NCBI GenBank assembly: GCA_018398765.1
Contig: JAHBMJ010001256.1
Span: 7,501-28,803, forward strand
Length of the DNA stretch: 21,303 nucleotides
Source: Chromera velia
Taxonomy: Eukaryota; Sar; Chromeraceae
Direction: 5' to 3'
Below the pieces are notes generated by a model. The model ran no database searches, was not told the origin of the DNA, and worked only from the letters and a program-made list of their open reading frames with translations. Of the stretch, positions 1-10,800 are shown piece after piece. Each line of letters opens with the position of its first letter. Positions within the stretch are counted from its first letter, which is position 1. The translations under genes and the position numbers were made by a program.

Positions 1-495
1 CCCCTGCATTCCCCTGCAGTATTCCTTTCCGGCCATTTCATTGATTTCAAAAAAAAACATTTTAATTATGAACGAAAAAAAAATTAGCAAAAAAGAAACG
101 ATCGTGTATAAGAATACTGTATGTTGTGTTGCATGACGCGCATACGACGCGTATGGGCGCACGTAAGACCCGAGATATAAGCTGAAACAAATTTAAAAAC
201 GTAAAATCCTTAAAATAAAATTTTTAGTTCAAGCATGAAAGTTAACTATGCGTACAGTTTTTTTCAAACTTGAGTTTTTTAAAAAAAGACTCATACATAT
301 ACTCTCTTATTCATTAAATTCAATTGAATTGAATTAGCAGACTCTCAGTCTGCAGAGCTGGGGCTTGCAGTATCTTATTCGTTCAGTTTTTCTTTCTCAA
401 GATTATTTTCACCGCCACTGCGTCATATTCGAACCTTCTGAGCATGCGTGTAGGAATTTGGATCATATGGAATACAGGTGCCTTTCTTGGGCACG
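1..495. other. AT-rich intergenic stretch
   Basis: No open frame with protein-like composition is visible. The stretch is rich in A and T runs. A small perfect inverted repeat, CATACG-ACG-CGTATG, lies at 141-155 inside a short GC-rich patch. It sits downstream of the stop codon of minus-strand gene A, so it may hold that gene's 3' untranslated region, but I see no clear polyadenylation signal. Confidence 0.6.
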
Positions 496-1734
496 TCAGA
501 ATCTCGGTTGTTTTCCTTGAATTTCTCCGATAAGCTTCTTCTTTGGCTTTCCCTTGTTGACTCTTTTGGTTTTCTTTTGCTGCTCATGGATGAGTTCCTC
601 TTCTTTGATGTTAGATTCGATGTCTTCCTTGATGCTTGACATGAGGACTTCTAGAGTGAGAGAAAGACGAGGCATCTGATTCATATGAGTACTCATATCT
701 TCTCTTGTGGTCTCTTCTGCTTCTTCCTCTGTGGCAGTCGGACCAGGAGTCAAACAGGCAGAAAGGCCGGCAGTCCACAGCTCAGCACCCATAGTGTCGC
801 TGAGCTGTGCCACTTCAAATGCCTGGTCAAAGTCGTGTTGTGTTATGGACGAGGACGAGTCTAAAAACTGTTACATGGCATCTTGGAGATTGTCGCATGT
901 AACAGAGTACTAAGTGGGGTAGTCAGGGGTGTTAGTGTTGTCCATCTTTCTCTGTACTTATTCTTGATCGGAGCAGAAAAGGAAACACAAACTCATTTGC
1001 TTTTAAGTTTGATTGGTTCAGAAAAGAAAGTGCACGTCCTCTTGCCCTTGCGACAGCCGCCAGGGCGAAACCACACATGAGAACGAGTCTGAAATTTCTG
1101 ATGTTCTCTGGGGTGAGGTCGTGTTGGTTGTAATGTCGGTGCAAAACTTCCTCCGCAACTGAGGTAAGCCTCCCTCTGACCATGTTTGGGAGTTAGGTAC
1201 CCAAGAAAAAACCTCTGTTGACAATGGCCTCCAAGCAGTGCCTCCTCAAGAGCGAGTGGCCCCGTGCATGCCTCCCACCATTTCATCTCTTGTGACCTCT
1301 CACGTCTTTTGGACTCTCAGACTGACGGTGGGCTCGCTGTTGGTCTTCCGGTCTTGCTGCAGGAACCAGAGAACGATCGATTCGGTTGAATGAGGATCGA
1401 TGACTGCATACACGCATGTCGTCTCACAGGGGCTGGCAGGGGATGCAGAATGATATCGGTAGGTATAGCTGGAACAGATCCTCATCGATCGTTGAATTGA
1501 AGAAACGGGGCTGGGATCCGATCCATGCAGTAAGCGAAAACTAGCGGCCGCAAAACGTGACTGGTGAAAAGACTTGATTAGATTCGATCAGTGAGAGACA
1601 GTGGAAGAGAGACATAGCGAAGCAGAGAGGGGAAGACAGAAAAGGGGAATGGGGGAGGAACTTCAAGAACGAAGGAGAGAGGGGAGGAAGAACGAAAGAG
1701 AGAGAGGGGAGAGGGGAGAGAAAGAGGGAAAGAG

Positions 1735-1765
<31 letters not shown>

Positions 1766-1786
1766 ACGAAAGAACGAAAGTAAGGA

Positions 1787-1818
<32 letters not shown>

Positions 1819-1926
1819 CAGACAGACAGACAGAAAGAAAGAAAGAAAGAATGAATGAATGAATGGATGAATGAAAGAAAGGAAGAAAGAAGGAAAGAAG
1901 AAAAGAAAGAAAAAAAAGAAGAAGGA

Positions 1927-1957
<31 letters not shown>

Positions 1958-1961
1958 TCTT

Positions 1962-1996
<35 letters not shown>

Positions 1997-2407
1997 AAAA
2001 AAAAAAAAAGAAAGAAAAAAAGAAAGGAAGGAAGGAAGGAAGGAAGGAATACTCAGAAACGAGACCAAAGGTGAAACCTTCACATAAGTCCTCTCTGAAA
2101 CTACAAATGATTGTATGTATGCACGTGACAGACCTCTTCCTCATGATTCTCTGTCTCTGTCAATTGCACAGCGAACCCTCACGCACGGAGGAAACCGCCG
2201 AGGACTTCTCCCTCACGCCTAGCCCTCACGCACTTACCCTGCTCGCGGAGCCTTGTGGGACCGTGAACAAGGTCAATGTTCTTACAGACGATGAAGGGTT
2301 TGACTTGTCCCTGCATTTGAACTTCAAGGGAATTGACATCACAGGGGGGGAGATACAAAACGACTGTGAGAAAGGAAACCGATAGATTTGTAACGAGACA
2401 AACAAAC

Positions 2408-2442
<35 letters not shown>

Positions 2443-2635
2443 GAGCACACTTTGGCTGCCAGCGTTGCACTGCATATACAGTTGCATTGAAAGGGTGCGT
2501 TAAAAAGGTGTGTAAGAACAAACAAAAAGTGAAACGCACCTAAGGGCTCACTCTTCAAATGGACCATGACTAGATACATCAACGCACATCAATGTTAAGA
2601 GTCGTCGATTTGCTTTCTAAGTCCTTCACAAAAAT
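496..2635 (-). CDS. Gene A: 3' part of a multi-exon gene, unknown product
   Basis: I reconstruct seven minus-strand exons, in order: 2635-2584, 2363-2238, 2100-2066, 1510-1428, 1244-1213 (or 1244-1201), 1158-1036 and 860-496, ending in TGA. Phases at all junctions agree (1, 1, 0, 2, 1, 1). The best donor is GTAAGTG after 2238; the best acceptors are TTTCTCACAG before 2363 and TTTTTAG before 860. The joined C-terminal part is about 255 residues. It has a predicted helical stretch (EEVLHRHYNQHDLTPENIR, then FRLVLMCGFALAAVARARG), a Ser-rich turn, ITQHDFDQAFEVAQ, and a Lys-rich tail (KKTKRVNKGKPKKK). The ITQHDFDQA segment resembles the last lid helix of some AAA+ ATPases by eye only. No Walker motifs lie in the resolved part, so I assign no family. 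The 5' end is missing: further exons probably lie above 2635, one candidate ending near 3206 before GTGATT. The two smallest exons and the 1158-1213 junction are the least certain. Confidence 0.5.
1736..2050. repeat. Homopurine microsatellite block in a gene A intron
   Basis: The plus strand is almost purely purine: long (GAAA)n runs interrupted by (GACA)n near 1816-1834, (GAAT)n near 1848-1866 and (GGAA)n at 2030-2048. Long hydrophobic or charged frames across it are translations of the repeat and not genes. It lies wholly inside the proposed gene A intron 1511-2065, where it appears as a polypyrimidine tract in the transcript. Confidence 0.9.
2410..2442. repeat. (GACA)n microsatellite
   Basis: Perfect tetranucleotide array of about seven units, located in the intron between gene A exons 2635-2584 and 2363-2238. 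Confidence 0.9.
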
Positions 2636-2643
2636 CTGGAGGT

Positions 2644-2956
2644 GCACTACCAAAGGGTATCAGGAGGAGTATAGAAAGAGGTTCAAACACATAAAGGTTC
2701 TGGAAAGGTTGGAGACAGGACGAAAGAAACTTTAAAGGCTGTACGTGGTTTTTTTGACTAACGTTGGCGTCTACTGAGTCACTGTCTCTGTTGAGTTGCG
2801 TTTCAAAAGGAGAGTTTAAATTGGGGGAAGGGCCAGAGCATGGACAGCAGAGAAGAAGGTAGTAAACAACTGGGCAGCAAAAAAAAAAAGAAACGAAGGA
2901 TGGAGAACGCTCACTTCGTAGGCCGCCAAAGTGAGGGACACCCCTACCAGCCGGCC
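2644..2956. repeat. Diverged dispersed repeat, copy 1
   Basis: About 310 bases that match 4332-4630 in direct orientation over nearly their whole length with small indels. Shared landmarks are ACCAAAGGGT, AGGAGGAGTATAGAA, TTGGCGTCTACT and GGCCAGAGCATGGACAGCAG, then an A-run and GAACGCTCACTT. Read on the plus strand, copy 1 has an in-frame TAA where copy 2 has CAA, so any protein on that strand is broken here. The left edge lies 9 bases from a proposed acceptor of gene A (after 2635). Confidence 0.75.
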
Positions 2957-4331
2957 AAAGGGAACCAAAGTCGTCGTCACTGTCGTCCACGCTTGCACTC
3001 ATGCTCTCTTTCTCCACCATGTTCTTTTTGCCTCTGCATCACATAAAACACAGTCCGACCACGCGGAAATCAACGATGAATGCCGGACAATTTTTCAAGA
3101 GAAAGAAAAAAAAACGCGGGAAAGAGACAACATGCAGACACGGAGAAGAGAGAGCGAGAAAAAAGGGTACATCACAGGGAATCACTTTTCTTCTTTCCTC
3201 GCTTGCAGGCAAGCATGCGGCTGAAACTCCAGAGGGGACCTCAAACAGCATCTGCAAGTCACTCCCAACCTGTGGATCGGTCAATGACTCATTCGCTTAC
3301 TTGATCTGTAGGATTGCAAGAAGTTCCGGACGACCTGCACAGGTTTCCCTGCAAGTCACCAAATATACACGGGCAAGTCACAGCCTTTGGAGACTCCCAG
3401 AATTCGACGCAATGGAATGAAGAATGCGTCAAAGTTATGATATCAAATCCATGCATATGCACTTCAAAATCTGAATGCCCAGCTACATCTTTCCCATATT
3501 CTGCCCGCAAAAATACTTTATACGAAGCCTAGATACGAAGCATTTGTAGAGTCATTCTGACACCTTTTTTTACTTTTTGTATGACTGACTTTATTTTGAG
3601 CAAGTAGCGGTTCGGTGCCGATATGAAATCGTCCTGTACCCTCTTGTCGAAGAATATATACTTTTGTCCCTGCATGCATGCAGTTCAACAAATGATTTAT
3701 CTTATGCTTGAGGGGCATGCACATGATATACAAGGCTGATCATCAAATGGGATCATGCACTCGAGTGTCTGATTGCTCCAAGTATGCAACTAATCCGTCC
3801 AACAAGCTACCTTCAACTGAAATCAGAATCAGATATCATATTCACCAGGCAGACAGAACGACGATCAATTGGCCAAAGAATAATTCAGCTTTGCATCAGA
3901 TTTGATGCACTGTCAGGCCCATATATAACCGTTGAGAGATTTTCAGATCAGATCGCCCGTCAAGAAAATTTTTGTCCTGTCGGATGCACCAGATTGGTCG
4001 AAATAAGAAGAATTCGAAGCAGAATCCATTAGCTGCCTGACTGACAAGTCTGATTGAACAGCTCTTGATCTACAAATCCGGCTAAAGAGCCGGTATATTT
4101 AGCTAGACGCACCTCGAACAGCATTCCAAACTCCTCTTGTCCCTTCAAGAGGAGGCCTCGCTCGACGAACGTATATGTACAATAGCCCTGAAGGATTTTC
4201 AATACGAATACATAATTTTGGGGGTCTTCTTTTTTTCAGGAATTTTCACCAAGCCTGTATGGCTGAAAGGGGATCGGGATAGCCAGACTGTTCAACATGC
4301 AGCATCTATAATTGCTTTCGCGTGCAGGTAT
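2957..4331. other. Unassigned region between the repeat copies
   Basis: No gene can be fixed here. Exon-like patches exist on both strands. On the minus strand a short stretch ending near 3206 reads LPASEERRK before a GTGATT donor and could be an upstream exon of gene A. A GTAAGC donor (minus) sits near 3299. On the plus strand TTTTTTTCAG at 4231-4240 is a strong acceptor followed by an open frame to a TAA at 4467-4469. A 9-bp perfect hairpin (CTCCTCTTG, 6-base loop, CAAGAGGAG) lies at 4131-4154. The rest is AT-rich without recognisable content. Confidence 0.4.
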
Positions 4332-4630
4332 GCACTGGCTACCAAAGGGTGTCAGGAGGAGTATAGAACGAGGTTCAAACACGTAAAGTTTCTGAAAAGG
4401 TTGAGGCCCGGACGAAAGAAACTTCAAAGACTATATGTGGTTTCTTTGACTGACGTTGGCGTCTACTAAGTCACTGTCTCCGTTGGGTTGCGCTTCAAAA
4501 AGAGAGTTTTGGGGGAGGGCCAGAGCATGGACAGCAGAGAAGAAGGCATCAGTGAAAAAAAAAAACCGAAGGACGGGGAACGCTCACTTTGTAGGCAGCC
4601 GGAATGAAGGGCACCCCTGCCAGCCGGACG
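4332..4630. repeat. Diverged dispersed repeat, copy 2
   Basis: Second copy of the 2644-2956 repeat, same orientation. On the plus strand this copy keeps an open frame to a stop at 4467-4469 (ending SLTDVGVY) and can be extended back to a strong acceptor at 4240, so it could be the last exon of a small gene. Because both strands stay partly open and the similarity continues about 160 bases past the stop, a non-coding repeat is equally possible. Confidence 0.7.
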
Positions 4631-5946
4631 GGATCCTCTCCATGTATGTATTCCAGCGTGGGGCGCTGCATTCATGCAAAAAAGAAAGAGATCGAGACGA
4701 CTAGTGCATGAGGCACGAAACACAAAAATCCTGCAACGTTTAGTAATTTACTGTCTTGGCCAAAAACATAGTAAGCAGAGAAAGGCATGCACAGCAGAAG
4801 GTATGACGAAAGTCAGAAAGTCATTTGAATTCATTCGACTCTATATCGATATATTCGTTCGAGAAAGAGTTTCTCGTTGCACTTTGGTACAGATGAACGC
4901 GATAGGCCAGAGGGGAGGGGAATTCAAAGATTGGATCATGCAATCACTCCTTGGTGGGCCAAAAAATGCATAAACGAAACGAGACCAGAAAAACAAAGGG
5001 TGTCTTTTGTTTCATGAGACTTTTCTACGGTTTGTGGCGGCGTCTCCTGACTCCAGCAGCAAGTTGAAGATATACGTACCAACCTCAAGGTAGAGGGGGA
5101 GGCAGCATGAGGGGATCGTCTCCTGTACTAATGGAGAGGGGGGACAACAAAGTGAATATACTTTATTTTCTCAGGATTCATATTAAAGAAGATTCCACTC
5201 GCATGTAAAGGCTAAGGGGGAAAGTCTTAGATCAATTTGAAAGCTCTCCAACCCCTCGACCCATTCTCATCAACGCACGAACCCGCATGAACCGTTTGCA
5301 TGGTTGCTCACATATACAGACTGACCTTCAATAATTCCGTTTTCTTCATCAGTGTCAAACACGGCGTTGGCACTTCCATTGCGTTGATGACGGTCAGTTG
5401 GGAGTTACTGCAAAAACACGACATTGTGAGAGATGAAAAAAAGAGAAGACTTAGTTTGAGTTGCATAGATAGAGAGTTTGGTCGAGCTGCGTACAGACTT
5501 GCAAGACAGACCTGCTTGTAAAGGAAAGCAAAGAATCTGCTTGCATAAGCTGGAAGAGAAAGGGGGATGAACAGAAAGTCTGAATATAGCCTGAAGAATG
5601 GCGCAGCAGTGAATTCATGCAGACGAGGCACATGTTCAGTGCCCCCAGAGAACCAAATCCAACCGAATTCATATACTTCGTTTGCATGTCAGTAAGTGTG
5701 TCACAGCTCCAGACTGCAAAGCGCTTGCATGCATTTAATATCCCAAGACCCTCTTTGCTCTCTAGCTCCCGCCGCTCTAGCTCTCTGGTGTCTTTCCGGT
5801 CTTCCATTTTGCCTCTCTACATCACCATCCTCACCCACGGACTGTCTAGCTTCACTGTACAGGAGTTCTTAATTTCACCCCGCATATCAGCCGCGATGAG
5901 ACGTTGATGCCCGAGCTGATGTCTTTTCATTTGTATTTCTATCAAC
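4631..5946. other. Unassigned region, possible further gene B exons
   Basis: No confident gene. On the minus strand, 5813 down to about 5600 is protein-like (starts RGKMEDRKDTRELERRELES, charged helix). It could follow gene B exon 6067-5947 in phase 0, but its acceptor (GATGTAG) has a poor pyrimidine tract and I cannot find a convincing donor. A 99-codon plus frame at 4674-4973 has no supporting signal. Confidence 0.35.
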
Positions 5947-7152
5947 TTGCACGACCATGTGCTCAACATCGAACCTTGACCATGCAACTACGATCTGGTG
6001 ATCGACTGACTGCGCAGAGCCTTGCTGAGGACTTGCAGGGGAGAGGGGTAGATTTGTGGTCTTAGCCCTGAACACAAAACAAGGTGGAGAACAGAGCAGC
6101 ACAGAGCAACACATCGAATGATACATATGTGACATTTCCAGTTCTGCATGAGAGTTGCCACTGCCTGCCAAAAAGTAATTAAGGCTCAACATTTCCTCTT
6201 CCGTGTCACCGCAATATCGCACCCAGGCATCCCCTACGAGACTGTTGCTCTCTCAAACATATTTCGAGGAAGGATGCGGAAGGAATTCTCCACCCTTGTG
6301 TGATTGTGCACTTTGAAACTGTTACACACGACAGCAACCGAAAGACAAACAAAATCATGCAGAACAGTGGGGTGATATATAAAAGACCTTTGGAAAACTC
6401 CAGGAAAAGGCCTTACAGGGGGAGGCTTTGAAAATTCATGTCTTTTGCTCCCGAAGTCTCATACCGTCAAACTAAATTCAATAAAGAATCAGAAAATACA
6501 AACCGAAAGATCTATATATATATATATATATATATGCAAAGATTATTACAGTACGTGTTCCAGTTTTGACCCACCGTGTTCTGCAGCTGGATGATATGCG
6601 CCAGCATCCTCTGAGCTACTATGAGTTCCTTTTTTGCCTGTTCGATCATGATGGCGTAATCTGTAAACCCAGATGAGGGGCAGGAAGTGTATATATGATG
6701 TGATGCATGGCCAAAGAAATGAAGAAAGTGAGGATATACAAGAAAGAAGGAGTCTACAGCAAGTTTTGAAAGTGTTCTAACGTTGCCTGCCCGAAAGACC
6801 TCAGGCTTTCCAAGTGAACAAAGAGGGGGAAAACGAGGACCAAGGATGCAAGCTATCATATATACGTACCCTTTCAATTTGTTTGCCGCGAACAGACCAT
6901 CGATGCATCAGAGATGAGTCAGGGGTGTCTTGTTTGGTTATATATATATAGAAAGGCTCTATTATGTTCTTTTAACTGACCAAACAGGTGGTTCTCATAG
7001 AGAATGATCGACGAGTATTCTTGGGAGCGTCTCAATACGAGCTCTTTCCGCTTGTCAAACTGATTGTACTCCATGATCCTCTCTGTGTCCGCCCCGTCTG
7101 TCCACACTCGGTCGAGTCTTGCGATGTTCACTGGCTCAACTACATAGAGCAT
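5947..7152 (-). CDS. Gene B: partial multi-exon gene, unknown product
   Basis: Two minus-strand exons are well supported. Exon 1, 7152-6981, starts ATG (MLYVVEPVNIARLDRV) and ends in phase 1 at a GTCAGT donor. Exon 2, 6660-6575, starts after GGGTTTACAG; joining restores a GAT codon. It reads YAIMIEQAKKELIVAQ and RMLAHIIQLQNT, a likely amphipathic or coiled-coil helix, and ends at GTGGGT. A third exon, 6067-5947, follows a strong acceptor (TTGTTTTGTGTTCAG) and encodes a Ser/Pro-rich start then VDHQIVVAWSRFDVEHMVVQ. To join in frame, exon 2 must run on to a GTACTG donor near 6552, or another exon intervenes. Exon 1 is polar and charged (DGADTERIMEYNQFDKRKE). No known domain is recognised. The gene probably continues below 5947. 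The start ATG is the first of the exon, but the frame stays open upstream, so a further 5' exon is possible. Confidence 0.45.
6512..6535. repeat. (TA)n dinucleotide repeat
   Basis: Short perfect TA array. It falls in the proposed intron of gene B below exon 6660-6575. Confidence 0.9.
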
Positions 7153-7844
7153 GCACTCGTATATAACGCATTTTTTCTTTTTTGGGGGCCGGAGAAGTAG
7201 GGAGCCGCTCTTCCCCCTCTGCCCTCATTTTTTCTCACTCCGTACAGATGAGTGAGAGGACTTTCTCAAAACTTCGAACAAGTTCTTAGTATTATTACTT
7301 GTGTTGGACACTATATATTAAAGAGACTTCATATCCCCGTGTGATGTACGTGTTGTTTCAATTAATGTATGATCTCATCATGATCTCAGCTATATTCTCA
7401 TGCAGCCATATATATAAATGGCCGGAGCCGGCTGCATGGGGACTTCGCGACCCCGCGCGGCCTGTGTAGACTGCGTCGCGGGTCGCGCGGGGCCCGGGGC
7501 CGGCGCGGGCGGATCGTTCGACCATCATGATCATATTATAAAAAAATACAAAACAGGCAAAGATGACCGCTTTCAATGTATACATAGCATCAAAGTTTCT
7601 GCCCGTCTATATGATGCCTGTGAAGCAAGATTTCCTGACAAAAAGAGGAAGGTCATGTCAGCCAGCAACGCGAACTGATGGGCGAAGTACGTCCGAGGGA
7701 AACAGAGTGTTGCTGACTGACACAGAAGCATGCAAGACATTCAAGCAAAAGATCACCTGAAAATCTAGACCTGCCTCCAAGGCCTTCAAGGTCTTTTCTT
7801 TTCTCACCCTTTTCCTTCCTCATTGTCGTCAAAGCCTCTTCCTA
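7153..7844. promoter_or_regulatory. Divergent intergenic region with GC-rich island
   Basis: Separates the ATG of gene B (minus) from the ATG of gene C (plus). Most is AT-rich, but about 7418-7515 is extremely GC-rich with many CpGs and nested palindromes (GCCGGAGCCGGC, and CGACCCCGCGCGGCC facing GTCGCGGGTCGCGCGGGG). A shared promoter or CpG-island-like element for genes B and C is an inference from position and composition. An 86-codon frame crosses the island but lacks any other support. Confidence 0.4.
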
Positions 7845-10800
7845 ATGGCGTCGCCGTTTCCCCACACGTACAGGCGGACGGACAAGGAGTACCGTAGGAG
7901 GCTCCAGCAGAGTGTCCGTCTGAGTGACTACAGAATGAAGGGAGTGAGGACCGGCCAGACACTCTCGATGCTGCCAGCCTTCGAGAGGACAGTCAAGAAG
8001 TTTCACCCTCACCTGAAAGCGGAGGCAGCACTGCCACCGTCAGAAGAGCCGCTGGCCCAAAAGAAGGCAAAGTCAGTCTGCTAGCACATGTATGTATATA
8101 CTTCTTTTTCTTCTTCAGCTGAATCGAATCGATGTGCATTCACATGCATTCACCCCCGTGGTATTATTTCCATGTGTACAGTGCACACACAGCAAGGTAA
8201 AAAAAAGCCTCCAGAGAAGACAGTCAGACAGAGGAAAGCTCAGATCTCCCATTGGCCATTCATGACAGAGAGAGACAGGACTTCCGAAAGCCCCGGCCCC
8301 CGACCACACCTATGGTGAGATTACGGTCACATGGTGGTTTTCATTTCTCTGCGCCCTGCTTCCCCCTTGAATTGATGACTTCTCTGTGCATGAGTGCAAT
8401 GGTGATGTACGTAATGAAGCTGTCCTTCCTTTGCGAAAAGTCTTCGTCCGGGTTTTCGGCATCCCACGCAAGTGATGCCTTTGAGTTGCTTGTGGAATCG
8501 TATGAACACATTTCTTACTAACAATAGTGGACAATCATAAAGACACCATGATGATTTTACATTGAACCACTCATCTTTCCCACCCACTCCCTACCTTCTT
8601 CCTGCCTGTGTCTCTGTCTGTCTGTCTGTCTGACAGAATTCCAAATTCCATCATTGTGGACCCCCGCCGCCGCACTGCCATTCAGTACTTCGCCCGTCTC
8701 CAGATAGCAGGGTCTGAGAAGGTGCGCAAGGGAATGATGCAGCGCATCGCCACAGAACCGGACTTAAGAGAACCAGAGAGAGACGTGGAAGTGAGGAGAC
8801 GGCAAGAAAGGGATTTACCCGGAGTTCTGCACAGATCTCTCCTGAGAGTATCCTCCTCAAAGTATAACCCCCTTCCAGGCAACCCATTCAGGCCCATCAA
8901 CTCTCAACATCTTCTCTCAGCTTCTGAAAGTGTACCTGCTCTAGAGGATAAGATCTTCGACCCTCTTTCCCCCTCCATGAAGGACCCCCTCTCTCCGACG
9001 GCTTCTATCGCCGAAACCCTGGCGAGAGCTTCCGACTCAAGTCCTCAGAATCTGCTCTCTGAGATGAAGGTAACGGACAAGGAATTTCTTCTAAATGCAC
9101 CCCCACCTGTATGGAACAGAAAGTCCAGACCTTCCATTCGAGTCAGGGGTCTGGCCAATGTTGCCGGGGCCCTTTCGTCAGTGGCTGCCGGGGCCCCTGC
9201 TTCTGGTGCAGAAAGTGGGGGGGAGGAGACGGAGCTTCGAATTTTTGGGTCTGGTGCGCCCTCCCAAGGCCGTCGGGAGAAGGAAGAGCCTGTAGACATT
9301 TTTGGCGGCGCCCGTTTGATAGAGAACCCGAAGTGGCCCCACCAGGACCCACGCCCCCTAGTTGGAGGGGACACCGTGATCATCACCAGACCTCCTCTAT
9401 CGTCAGTCAGTTGGTTCTCCTTCTCTCTCTTCGTGTGTGTGTGTGAGAGAGAGAGAGGGAGGGAGGGAGGGTGGGAGGGAGGGAGGGAGGGAGTAAGAGA
9501 GCGAGTCAGCTTTGACAGAGTGAAATGAATTAGTCAGAGCCCCTCCTCACGACCTTTGGGTGTAAAGAGAAGTGAGAGGTCAGCAATTAGACATCCCGAC
9601 AAAATTCCCAGTTGCGAGAAGCACTGTGCGTGAGACGAACTTGTCTGTACACTCGTCGAACCATAAAAAACGAACAAAAGGACAGACCGGGAACCAGCTG
9701 AGGAGCCCAGGGCAAGAAGTCGATCCAACAGAAAGCGCCAGGGCGCCGGTGCTCTGACCAAAATGGAAATAGCACACACATATGCATTGACATGCTTCCC
9801 ATTCATTTTGTAGCGCCCCATTCATGATATACAAAGGCCAAGAAAGTGAATGAAAAAAATCCAAAGAGGTGTCTGCACACATCCATGATGTTGCAGAGAA
9901 GCCAAAGTCGTCCGTGCCCAGAAATTCTTTTTTCTCGACAACGTCCTCACACAGCAATTCGAGTCCGAGGTGGCCGAGCTAGCCAGGCAACACAGGGTGC
10001 ACTACAAAAAGGTCAGTCAGTTTGTGTGATCTTATTCTGGGCAACTGACGGGAACATTTTGTCCGCTGGACTCTCTACATATGAACAAGGCGATTGAATC
10101 GACACACACTGGTGGTTGCTGCTTGGGAGCAGTTTGCTGCATCGAAACCCTCTAGCCGTTCCCCTTCTTTTTTTCGATCTGGCTAATGTCTTGCCAAAAG
10201 GATTGTAGTTCTCTCTGTTTCTTCCACTTCGTTCTGTGTATGTGAATGAAAAAGAAGTTGGTCAGCAGATATCGCCGATCCATGAATGAACAAAAAAATG
10301 ATCTGGGAGGAGCTCATTCGCTTTTTGATTTCACATCGCACAATGATGCCTTTCTCCTCGCGGTGTCTCTCACTTTTCTCCGTTAATTCTTCCTCTGACC
10401 TTCCTTTCCTTTCCCTTCCTGCCTGCAGATGGTTGTGGATTTGGTGGTCAGTAAGGCCGAGAGGAGACGAATTCGCGAAATGCGCGCAGAAAAGTTGAGA
10501 CAGGAGGCAGCGCTAGGATTGGCACACACCGGCCCTGGCGGTGCCCCTGTGGGTCCCTCCAGCTCCTCAGGGGCCCAATTATCTCCCCAGTCAAGTCCTT
10601 CCATCCAAAAACGGACACTGGCACCCTCCTCCTCCTCGTCCTCCTCCTCTGCAGGTGGTCTCCCTTTACCGTCTCCTTCTGCTAAAGGACATCCAGAAGC
10701 CCCCGCAGCAGCCTCCCCCCCTCCTCAAAGAACAGAGGCCCCGGCATCCCTTTCTCCGGACCCCGGCAGCAGTACGCAAACGCTGGAGCACTTGCCGGGG

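Noticed and set aside
1541-2385. Frames of 176-188 codons rich in Ser/Phe/Leu or Lys/Glu
   Set aside because: They are translations of the GAAA/GACA microsatellite on either strand and have no non-repetitive protein sequence.
4137-4469. 110-codon plus frame as an independent gene
   Set aside because: Its 3' half lies in a diverged dispersed repeat that is also open on the other strand; only the acceptor at 4240 supports it, so it is mentioned but not called.
4674-4973. 99-codon plus frame
   Set aside because: No splice signals, no recognisable motif and composition like the surrounding non-coding sequence.
7418-7678. 86-codon plus frame with a DKKRKV nuclear-signal-like string
   Set aside because: It spans the GC-rich island and AT-rich spacer, composition changes abruptly inside it, and the basic string is too short to mean anything alone.
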